Positions 8,813 through 16,222 of a stretch of DNA of 64,000 nucleotides are shown here, piece by piece. A program made the translations under genes and the position numbers. The notes beneath the pieces were generated by a model, which was not told the DNA's origin, made no database searches, and saw nothing but the letters and a program-made list of their open reading frames with translations. Source of the stretch: Desulfosoma sp. (lineage in GTDB: Bacteria > Desulfobacterota > Syntrophobacteria > Syntrophobacterales > DSM-9756); NCBI GenBank assembly GCA_037481875.1, contig JBBFKY010000012.1, positions 43,286 through 107,285 on the forward strand, in the 5' to 3' direction. The number at the start of each line of letters is the position of its first letter. Position 1 is the stretch's first letter.

Positions 8813-9616
8813 TCAGTGGTCCTTCTTCCAATCCAAGGATTTCACCCAGTAGTTGATATTGGCGTCATAGCGGCCGTCTTCTCGAATCCACTGAAAGAAG
8901 AGGTTAATCCATTGCAGCAGGTGGGTGTCTTCCGGGCGTACTGCAAAGGCCAAGGGTTCCTTGGAAAGTCGAATGGGAAGGATTTCGATGCTGTCGGGAG
9001 GAAATTCCTGCATCTGACCCACCACGGCGGTTTCGTCGTTCACGCCGATATCGGCATGTCCTGCCAGAACGGCATTGATGAGCAGCGGGCCTCCGCCCTT
9101 GTAAGATTTAATGTTGGCTTTGGGAAAGAAGCGTTTGGCTTCCGCTTCCCCCGTGCTTCCCAAAAGCACCGCGATGGTCACGTTTTCCTTGTTACAATCT
9201 TCGATGCTTTTGAAAGCGCTTCCTTTTTTGGCAAACACCACCGCTCCGGTGTAGTAGAAAGGATCGGTAAAGGAGACCTTGAGAGCCCGCTTCAGGGTGG
9301 CCGTCATGTCGGCGGCCAAAAGATCGGCCTTTTTAGAAAGCAGCGCTGGAATAAGGCCGTCCCAGTCATAGTCCAGGAAAGTCACCTTAACTCCCATTTC
9401 CTGGGCCATAAGCTTGCAGAATTCCACGGAACTGCCTGTGCGGACACCGTTTTTATCCACGAAACTGAAAGGAGGTCCTTGTGTCTGGACCGCGACGCGA
9501 AGCTCACCACGTTGAATGATCTCTTGAAGAGTGTCGGCCGCCGCGGAGGGGATCAGTCCGCAAAAAAACGCCGCCACCAAGCCCAAGGTCCACAGCCCTG
9601 TCGCCCATCGTTTCAT
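8813..9616 (-). CDS. periplasmic amino-acid-binding protein (family 3 solute-binding protein)
   Basis: This 267-residue protein has a clear Sec signal peptide (MKRWATGLWTLGLVAAFFCG, cleavage likely after PSAAA). The mature protein begins with the family signature LQEIIQRGELRVAVQTQGPP. It goes on to FVDKNGVRTGSSVEFCKLMA, LLAADMTATLKRALKVSFTD and a C-terminal lobe typical of Lys/Arg/Orn-, Gln- or His-binding proteins. It would capture the substrate in the periplasm and deliver it to the two permeases encoded downstream. A strong AAGGAGG precedes the ATG. The binding-pocket Arg is plausibly that of the RALKVSFTDPF segment, but ligand identity cannot be assigned by eye. Confidence 0.88.
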   Translation of the reverse strand: MKRWATGLWTLGLVAAFFCGLIPSAAADTLQEIIQRGELRVAVQTQGPPFSFVDKNGVRTGSSVEFCKLMAQEMGVKVTFLDYDWDGLIPALLSKKADLLAADMTATLKRALKVSFTDPFYYTGAVVFAKKGSAFKSIEDCNKENVTIAVLLGSTGEAEAKRFFPKANIKSYKGGGPLLINAVLAGHADIGVNDETAVVGQMQEFPPDSIEILPIRLSKEPLAFAVRPEDTHLLQWINLFFQWIREDGRYDANINYWVKSLDWKKDH

Positions 9617-9745
9617 GATTGCCTCCTTATTATGGTTTTAGGTCATGATCCGGCCGGCTTCAGGCACCGGCCTCCTTTGGCAAGATCGTTTCTGCACTTG
9701 AACCGAGCCCGTTTCCAGACGCGAACGGGTTTAGGACGCTCGAGT

Positions 9746-10870
9746 CTAGAGCCGATTCAAGGCCTCTTGCGGAGGCATCCAAGGACGCTTCTGAAACGTG
9801 CCTGCCTCGTGCCAGGTGAGCAGCCCGTTTATGGCAGTAACGCCTTCTAATAAGGACGGGTGGCGCCGAAACGCTTCAGGAATACCATGATCCGCAAGGA
9901 CCCTCAAGTACGGAAAAACCTCCAACGCCAAAGCCTGGGAAGCCGTCTGAGCCACCGTTCCCGGAATATTGGTCACCGCATAATGAAGGATTCCGTCCAC
10001 TTCCCAGACAGGATCGGTGTGAGTGGTGTAACGATCGATAGTTTCCACCGCTCCTCGAAGATTGGCCGTCACATCCACGATGATGCTGCCCTTTTTCATG
10101 CGCCGCAGCAGATTTCGGTCAATGAGATGACGATCACTTTGAGGAGGGACGGTGGCCGTGTTGATAACCATGTCCGCTGTCATGACATAGGGGGCCAGGT
10201 CCACCACGTTCGGATTGTGAAGATGAACATTTGAAGGAGCATTTTCCGAAAAGAATCGGATGCTCCGTTGGTTGATCTCAAAGACATGCACGCGGCATCC
10301 CAAAGCCGAAGCTACTCGAGCCGCCTGTCGGCCTGCTTCGCCGGCCCCTAAAACCACGACCACGGGTGTTTCCAGGCCGGGATAAGCCACAAGGCTTTTG
10401 CCCACACCGCCTCGATGGTTCCACAGAAACTGCATGCCCTGCAAGACCGCCTGCTGCCCGGCGATAATGCTCATGGGACGAAGCAGCGGAAAGGACCCGT
10501 CCGGTTCCCGCACGTTTTCAAAGGCAATGGCCGTCAGTCGCTTTTCCAGAAGCATATCCACGAGCTTAGGTCGTGTTTCGCTGTGAAGAAAGCAAAAAAG
10601 GATTTGCCCGGTTCGAAAGATGCCGAACTCTTCTTCCACCGGCTCCTTGACCTTGACCACAAGATCCGCCGCTTGACTTACCTCCGCCGCCGTTTCCACC
10701 AGGTGCGCTCCGGCTTTTCGGTAGGTTTCGTCCGAGAACCCGGCGCCCTCGCCGGCGCCGCACTGGACCGTCACCTGATGGCCGGCTTGGACCAGTTCCG
10801 AAACGTTTTCCGGCACCACCGCCACCCGATACTCCTGTGGCTTGACTTCCTTAGGAATTCCCAGATGCAT
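9746..10870 (-). CDS. ald: alanine dehydrogenase
   Basis: This 374-residue protein is a full-length match to L-alanine dehydrogenase, which interconverts L-alanine with pyruvate plus ammonia using NAD(H). It opens with MHLGIPKEVKPQEYRVAVVP and has the substrate-binding KVKEP segment (about residue 75). HSETRP follows near 97 with the catalytic His, and VVVLGAGEAGRQAARVASAL forms the Rossmann dinucleotide site. The C-terminal NIPGTVAQTASQAL is also typical. An AAAAGGAG Shine-Dalgarno sits 6 bp before the ATG. It lies upstream of the amino-acid importer (130-bp gap, same strand) and divergent from the dadA-like gene, suggesting an alanine uptake and catabolism module feeding pyruvate and ammonia. 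Confidence 0.95.
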   Translation of the reverse strand: MHLGIPKEVKPQEYRVAVVPENVSELVQAGHQVTVQCGAGEGAGFSDETYRKAGAHLVETAAEVSQAADLVVKVKEPVEEEFGIFRTGQILFCFLHSETRPKLVDMLLEKRLTAIAFENVREPDGSFPLLRPMSIIAGQQAVLQGMQFLWNHRGGVGKSLVAYPGLETPVVVVLGAGEAGRQAARVASALGCRVHVFEINQRSIRFFSENAPSNVHLHNPNVVDLAPYVMTADMVINTATVPPQSDRHLIDRNLLRRMKKGSIIVDVTANLRGAVETIDRYTTHTDPVWEVDGILHYAVTNIPGTVAQTASQALALEVFPYLRVLADHGIPEAFRRHPSLLEGVTAINGLLTWHEAGTFQKRPWMPPQEALNRL

Positions 10871-10895
10871 GGCGCTCTCCTTTTTTCACTGTTTT

Positions 10896-10951
10896 CACCA
10901 CAGAGGCGCAGAGTCTACAGAGAACTCCGTGGCCTTCGTGTCTCTGTGGTG
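10896..10951. repeat. imperfect palindrome with CACCACAGAG / CTCTGTGGTG ends
   Basis: A ~56-bp element has ends that are perfect 10-bp inverted repeats, with AGAACTCCGTGGCC-type sequence between them. It sits in the divergent ald/dadA region. It resembles a widespread class of short interspersed palindromes in bacterial genomes; a related but degenerate element lies at 51763-51835. A regulatory role for the divergent genes is possible but not shown. Confidence 0.6.
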
Positions 10952-11057
10952 CGTTTTTGAGGCAAGATAAGATCGACAAGCTCTTATCATACTGGCACTA
11001 TACATTTTTCAAGGAAAGGATGAAGGCATTGGGCCGTGACTGGAAGAGGTTGAAAAT

Positions 11058-12308
11058 ATGGCGACGCAAAAATCTGATGTGGTGATTGTGGGGGGTGGTG
11101 TGATGGGTCTTATGACCGCCTACTATCTCGTAAGGGAGGGTGCGAGCGTGACGGTACTCGAAAAGGGGCGGTTGCCCGCGGGAAGTTCTTACGGCAATGC
11201 GGGCCTGATTGTTCCAAGCCATCTTCAACCCCTGTGTTCTCCGGGAAACGTCAAGGAAGGTTTACGTCACCTGCTCCATCCCACTGGCCCTTTTTCCATC
11301 AGCCTCTCTCCGAATCCCCGGCGCCTGCTATGGCTCGGTCGGTTTTTACGTCACAGCACGCAAGCCCATGTGCACTATGCCGTCGGAGTCTACCGGGAAC
11401 TGGCGGACCGAAGTCTGGAACTTCACGACGCCTTGGCTCGATCTGCCGCATCGGCGTACGAATACGCTCGAGACGGGCTTTTGTGCCTTTATGAAACCCA
11501 GGAAGCCTTCATGGCGGCGGCCAGGGATGCGGAAGAACTGTCCCGAGTCGGCCGCCCGGCCCGTGTGCTGGAGGCTCGAGAGGTTCGGGAAAGGGTTCCT
11601 GCCGTGGGAAGATCCATTATCGGAGGTGTCTTGCAGGAACCTGACGGCCGTTTGAATCCGGCGGCTTTCGTCTCTTGGTTAGGAAACCAAGTCCGCCACG
11701 GTCAAGGACGCATTCTGGAAGAAACAGAGGTTTACGGGGCGTCGTTTTCGGGTTCGGCGGTAAGGGAGCTCAAGACCACCAGGGGGCCTATCAAGGCCGA
11801 CCAGTTTGTCTTGACGGCCGGAGCCTGGACGGGACGTGTGGCCGCCACGGTAGGGCATCCTCTTCCTGTGGAAGCCGCCAAGGGGTTCAGTATCACTTAC
11901 GAAAAGCCCGAAGGGACCTTGTCCTTGCCTCTTCTTTTGGAAGAGGCACGCGTGGCCGTCACCCCGTTTGCCGATACCCTGCGGCTTGCGGGAGTTTTGG
12001 AATTGTCCGGCCTTGACGATGCCCTTTCGGCTCGACGCATCGATGCCATGGAACGCGACTTCCTGAGAACCTTGCCGGGACTGGCCCCTCTCAAAGTCAA
12101 GGAAGTCTGGCGTGGATTTCGTCCTTGCACACCGGACGGCTTGCCTATGATCGGACGGCTGAAGCGGCCCCACAATGTGGTGGTGGCCACGGGGCACGCC
12201 ACCAAAGGCATCTTTCTCGGACCTGTGACCGGCTTCATGGTGGCCCATATCGTGAGCGGCACGGAACAAGACCCGCATCTGCTCAAGGCTCTGAATCCTG
12301 ACCGATAA
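11058..12308 (+). CDS. dadA: FAD-dependent D-amino-acid dehydrogenase-like oxidoreductase
   Basis: This 416-residue DAO-fold flavoprotein has the dinucleotide motif DVVIVGGGVMGLMTAYYLV at residues 7-25 and ends with a C-terminal FAD loop (GHATKGIFLGPVTG). The pattern SYGNAGLIVPSHLQPLCSPG fits the DadA group (small D-amino-acid dehydrogenases), which oxidise D-alanine and other D-amino acids to 2-oxoacids and pass electrons to the quinone pool. A GAGG lies 8 bp before the ATG. It is divergent from alanine dehydrogenase, so the pair could handle both alanine enantiomers. The DAO family is broad (glycine oxidase, proline dehydrogenases, opine oxidases), so substrate is inferred from neighbours. 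Confidence 0.75.
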   Translation: MATQKSDVVIVGGGVMGLMTAYYLVREGASVTVLEKGRLPAGSSYGNAGLIVPSHLQPLCSPGNVKEGLRHLLHPTGPFSISLSPNPRRLLWLGRFLRHSTQAHVHYAVGVYRELADRSLELHDALARSAASAYEYARDGLLCLYETQEAFMAAARDAEELSRVGRPARVLEAREVRERVPAVGRSIIGGVLQEPDGRLNPAAFVSWLGNQVRHGQGRILEETEVYGASFSGSAVRELKTTRGPIKADQFVLTAGAWTGRVAATVGHPLPVEAAKGFSITYEKPEGTLSLPLLLEEARVAVTPFADTLRLAGVLELSGLDDALSARRIDAMERDFLRTLPGLAPLKVKEVWRGFRPCTPDGLPMIGRLKRPHNVVVATGHATKGIFLGPVTGFMVAHIVSGTEQDPHLLKALNPDR

Positions 12309-12447
12309 ATCATTGGATTCGGCTTGTGTGAAGACGGCAGGGATGGTCGTAGTCGAAGTTGAGTAGCCCTTATCCGTTGGGTGGGTCGTGCAAGTCCACT
12401 GACCTTTTCGAAGACACACCGATCGGTTTCACCACCGACAACCGCAC

Positions 12448-12909
12448 ATGGAATCAGCTCATTCCACGGTAGGTCTTATATTCGACACCTTAGGACCTAT
12501 TCTGAAGGATTTAGAAAAAATATTTCCGAGGCATATCTTGTTGCAGCGCTTGGAAAATGATTGAGGTATCGTGCTTCTTACGGGCAAAAGTCGTGTCCGT
12601 ATGGATGCTTCCTTCAGATGCCGTATCGATCTGGTGGTGGAGTTTCCCGCGCCGGGGCCGGAAGAGAGGCGTGCGTTGTGGGAATTTCACCTGGGTGACG
12701 ACCATGGCCTGCAGCCGGGGGAAATGAATCTTCTGGCCGTCCATGCGGACGTCTGTTGCGGTCATATTCGAAATACTGTGCTGACGGCGGCCGTTTGCGC
12801 TCTCGAGGCAGGACGGCGGGTGCCGAGCAAGGATGTGATCGAAGGCCTCAGGCTGGAATACGCCAAAATGGGACGGCAGATGCCGGCTGGACTGCTTGCC
12901 GCTTCTTGA
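12448..12909 (+). pseudogene. truncated AAA+ ATPase, C-terminal part, of the type found in eCIS loci
   Basis: Codons 12571-12909 encode MDASFRCRIDLVVEFPAPGP, EERRALWEFHLG, CCGHIRNTVLTAAVCALEAG and EGLRLEYAKMGRQMP. These are the sensor-2 and lid segments of the AAA ATPase (Afp15/Pvc15-like) that accompanies contractile injection systems. The same frame upstream reads LLQRLEND, then a TGA at 12562-12564, then GIVLLTGKS, so homology continues through a stop codon. The Walker A and B parts are missing. A 38-codon ORF starts at 12448 in the same frame and ends at that TGA. I read the whole as a dead 3' remnant. The eCIS assignment is from motif memory and supported by the DUF4157 gene 3 kb downstream. 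Confidence 0.55.
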
Positions 12910-12963
12910 ATTTTCAGTCGATTCGCACGTCTTTTCATGTTCTCGGGAAAAGGAGGTGCATTT

Positions 12964-15918
12964 ATGGATGAGTCCACGACGTCCCCATCCAGCAAAGAAC
13001 GCGAAAGGGAAATACGCATCGCCTTGGTGCTCTACGGGGGCGTTTCCCTGGCCGTCTATGAAAACGGGGTGACTCGAGCTTTTTATGACCTTGTGAAAGA
13101 AAACGGTCCATTTAAGCTTCTTTTGGAAATCCTGAATGCCAATGCCGTGGTGGACGTGGTGGCTGGAACATCGGCAGGCGGCATTAATGGGCTGTTTCTT
13201 GCCGCAGCCCTTGAATCCGATGGCGATTTTACCAAAACGGCGGATCTGTGGAGAAAACATGGAGACCTCGGGAAACTTCTTCGCCCTGTGTCCTCCTCCC
13301 GTCCTGCCGTGTCACCTTTGGACGGAGAAGGATATTATCAGGACCGTCTGGAAGAGGCCTTTCTTAGCCTTCTCACGCCAAGTTCCACACAGGACTTCAC
13401 CCCCGGAGAGATAGACGTTTTCATTACAGGAACGAACCTGGAAGGTATTTTGACCTGTTCTTGGGATTCTTTGGGCACCCGTGTTGAAGACAAGACCCAT
13501 CGGGTTGTCTTTCATCTGAAACATCGACCGGGGCGAAAAATTCTGGGGTTGGGGCACGTGGATTCCAAATCCGAGCACACCCGATCGCTCCAAGCATGTG
13601 TTCTGGCTTCTATCGCACGAATCACCTCCTCTTTTCCCGTGGCTTTTCCACCCTTTTCGCTGGAACAACTACCCCAAGACCGAAGGGAAAAGGTCAAAGA
13701 GGCTTTGGAAAGGACCAGTGGCACGCGACCGGCACACCATGTGTACGTAGACGGCGGCGTGCTGGACAACAAACCCTTCGGGCCCGCTCTCGAAGCCATT
13801 TTCTACCGCATGCCCCATAAACTGGTGGAACGGCGACTCTTTTACGTGGAACCGGATCCGGAACATTTCACACCCTTGACCGACGACGAGTCCAAACGCC
13901 TTCAAAACCCCTTTCGGGTCGCCGTGGCATCCTTGAGTACCATACCATCCCATGAAAGCATCGGCGAAGACCTGGAAAAACTCAAGGCGCACAACGCCAG
14001 AATCCGTTGGCTCAAGCGCATTAAACAAAACTACCTCACTTCCATGCGGGCTGGAGGTGCGACACCCGATGCCGAGGCCGGTGGATGCGGACCTAACGCA
14101 CAGATTTACCGCAGGGTGCGTATCGACTGCCTTTGCACGCTCATGGTGTCGGATTCCGACGATCCCCCTTCGGCCAAGACGGAAATCACCGACCCTGTGA
14201 GACAAGCTCTTTTTCATTCGCTTCGCGAAAAGCTGTTGAACCTGACCGAGACCAAAGAAAAAATCTTAGAAGGACAAGACCCCTGGATGGATTGGCTCCA
14301 CCCTTACGACGTGGAATGGCATAGGCGATGTGCCTTCCATGTCCTTTACGATCTTTACGGTCGGTTGGAAAAGGCCAAAGACTCCGACCGAATCAACCTC
14401 TTGAATGCCGTAGAAGCCACAGGAAGGATTATCAAAACCCTCAAGGTGATTCGAAATGGTCTGGCTCTTGTTCGAGACAACCTCTTTGAACGCACGGACG
14501 GCGGCAAAGGCTTGACTCCGGAACTCCTCTTGGAAGCCTTGGTCACCTTTTTGGAACCGGAAAACACCGTTTGGGATGCGTTGGTAAGAAAGCTAACCGA
14601 AAACACCACAGTTTCCAGGGAGGGATCCTTGCCACACCGACTTCAAGACCGCGACACGGGCCCTTTTCGGTCTTCCGTGCTTACGGAAACCTCCTCGCGG
14701 GCCTGGCGATGGAGCACGGATCTTGACCCGAATCGCCTGGTAGGTCGATCTCTTTCTCGAGCCTCTTCCAAGACCATTCTGTCAATGGTTCATGAGGTTC
14801 TTCAGCAGCTGACGCGTTCCGTGGCGGAAGCACAAAATCCCATTGAGGACTTCATCATCCTGGATGAAGCTTTCTTTCCCCTAGAATTTGCAGCCGGTAT
14901 TCATGAACTTGACGAAATCAAGTATGTTCGGATCAGTCCTCGAGATGCCCAGACGGGCTTGAGTGCCCTGCCGCCGGCACTCAAAGTGACGGGAGATGAC
15001 CTGGCCCATTTCGCAGCCTTTTTCCGAAGGGACTGGAGAACCAACGACATCCTGTGGGGACGAATCGACGGCATCTGCCAGATTGTTCGAAGCCTTATGG
15101 ACCGAGACGCTCAAGACAGGCTGTGGCATCGTCGTTGGAGTCTGCCCGATGGGATCACCATGGAATCCCTGGATGCCTATTTTCCCGATTGTCCTTTATC
15201 CCAGAAAAAAGCCCTGCTTCGATCATGGCGCGATCTTATGGATATGCGGCCTTCAGAATCTTCCTCTCAAGACGGTCCTGAACGGCAATACTGGCTTGGA
15301 AAGCTTTCCGAATTTAGGGATCAGTTCATCTTGGCAGCCCAATACCAAGCCGTGTGCGAGGACCTGGGGACCCTTTACGAGGATGTGTATTTCCAGGAAA
15401 TCGTTTTCGGAACAATTTCTGATAATGTTGGCGTGGGACCTGAAAGCGGAGAAACAGCCGTGGCACTTCGAGCCCGAGAAAGAGGCGCCCAGGCCCGAAG
15501 CGCCGTCAAAGACTGCGGATTGGACTTTCAAGAAAAAGCACTGGGATCCCAGACGGTGGTCGGACCCAAAGGCGCTGTGCCCGCAAACATTCTTACGGAA
15601 TACGCCTGTCAGTTGTACCTGCTGGTTTGGGGCATGTTCCAAACGGCCCTGGAGGGACACAAGGACTTGTCCAATTTCTTTTCACGCCGAATGCCACGCT
15701 GGATCCTGCGGACTCCCATCGCTTTTATCTATTACCTGGTACGAACCCAAAGGAGGCAGCCCGGCTCCTTTCCCATTCTGGTCGTGGGGAGTGTGGCGGC
15801 TTTACTGGCCTGTGGAGCCACCGGGCTTTTCTCTGGAAACCTGTGGTTTGTGGTGCCCATGGTTGCGGCTTTGGCCGTCATGGCCGTCACGGTATGGTTA
15901 AGACCTGAAAAGAAGTGA
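12964..15918 (+). CDS. large patatin-related protein (patatin-like phospholipase, DUF3376 type)
   Basis: I place the start at the ATG at 12964, 8 bp after GGAGG, giving 984 residues. The N-terminal ~300 residues are a patatin fold: an oxyanion-type loop in ALVLYGGVSLAVYENG, nucleophile elbow GTSAGG with Ser70, and the catalytic-Asp motif DGG at Asp263. This is the Ser-Asp dyad of lipid acyl hydrolases. The remaining ~680 residues fit the long patatin-related (DUF3376) group. The extreme C-terminus has two hydrophobic helices (FPILVVGSVAALLACGATGL and LWFVVPMVAALAVMAVTVWL), suggesting a membrane anchor. Lying between an eCIS-type AAA remnant and a DUF4157 toxin-like gene, it may be a cargo or partner effector. 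No cargo signal is visible, so that is inference. Confidence 0.8.
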   Translation: MDESTTSPSSKEREREIRIALVLYGGVSLAVYENGVTRAFYDLVKENGPFKLLLEILNANAVVDVVAGTSAGGINGLFLAAALESDGDFTKTADLWRKHGDLGKLLRPVSSSRPAVSPLDGEGYYQDRLEEAFLSLLTPSSTQDFTPGEIDVFITGTNLEGILTCSWDSLGTRVEDKTHRVVFHLKHRPGRKILGLGHVDSKSEHTRSLQACVLASIARITSSFPVAFPPFSLEQLPQDRREKVKEALERTSGTRPAHHVYVDGGVLDNKPFGPALEAIFYRMPHKLVERRLFYVEPDPEHFTPLTDDESKRLQNPFRVAVASLSTIPSHESIGEDLEKLKAHNARIRWLKRIKQNYLTSMRAGGATPDAEAGGCGPNAQIYRRVRIDCLCTLMVSDSDDPPSAKTEITDPVRQALFHSLREKLLNLTETKEKILEGQDPWMDWLHPYDVEWHRRCAFHVLYDLYGRLEKAKDSDRINLLNAVEATGRIIKTLKVIRNGLALVRDNLFERTDGGKGLTPELLLEALVTFLEPENTVWDALVRKLTENTTVSREGSLPHRLQDRDTGPFRSSVLTETSSRAWRWSTDLDPNRLVGRSLSRASSKTILSMVHEVLQQLTRSVAEAQNPIEDFIILDEAFFPLEFAAGIHELDEIKYVRISPRDAQTGLSALPPALKVTGDDLAHFAAFFRRDWRTNDILWGRIDGICQIVRSLMDRDAQDRLWHRRWSLPDGITMESLDAYFPDCPLSQKKALLRSWRDLMDMRPSESSSQDGPERQYWLGKLSEFRDQFILAAQYQAVCEDLGTLYEDVYFQEIVFGTISDNVGVGPESGETAVALRARERGAQARSAVKDCGLDFQEKALGSQTVVGPKGAVPANILTEYACQLYLLVWGMFQTALEGHKDLSNFFSRRMPRWILRTPIAFIYYLVRTQRRQPGSFPILVVGSVAALLACGATGLFSGNLWFVVPMVAALAVMAVTVWLRPEKK

Positions 15919-15958
15919 AGAGATCCTTGAATTCCAGGAAGGGGCCTGCATGATCACC

Positions 15959-15972
15959 TTGATCTAGGTCAA
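15959..15972. promoter_or_regulatory. FNR-like inverted repeat TTGAT-CTAG-GTCAA
   Basis: The 14-bp site TTGATCTAGGTCAA differs by one base from the FNR consensus TTGAT-N4-ATCAA. It lies 55 bp before the ATG at 16028 that opens the DUF4157 locus. It could bind a Crp/Fnr-family regulator, but a single site found by eye may be chance. Confidence 0.3.
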
Positions 15973-16027
15973 GAAGAAAAGCCAAGAAGCGGCTGAGAAG
16001 CCAACATTCTCACGTCTAAAGACTCGC

Positions 16028-16222
16028 ATGAGTTCTCGGGACACCTTGAGCCTTGCGATGCAGCGATCGCCGGACAACGGCCAGGAGACTGTTTCCACCC
16101 CATCCTACGTTCCGCGCCTTAGACTGGGAGAGTCGTCCCTATTCACGGGTCCCCGTCTAAGCTTTGGCCTGGATCCCCTGGAGTGGCGCCTGGATCCAGA
16201 TATCCAATGGTGGATCGAACAG
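16028..16222 (+). other. probable displaced N-terminus of the DUF4157 protein
   Basis: An ATG at 16028 opens a frame reading MSSRDTLSLAMQRSPDN, then RLSFGLDPLEWRLDPDIQWW and IEQILATR, in a different frame from the large ORF that overlaps it. The Leu-Asp-Pro-x-Ile style segment is what I would expect near the start of DUF4157 proteins. Beyond about 16222 the frame becomes Arg/Pro-rich nonsense, while the other frame becomes sensible (PLGPFFLQSRILEAAVRVG). A single-base indel near 16205-16245, real or an assembly error, would join them into one protein about 50 residues longer. There is no good Shine-Dalgarno before either candidate start. Confidence 0.4.
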
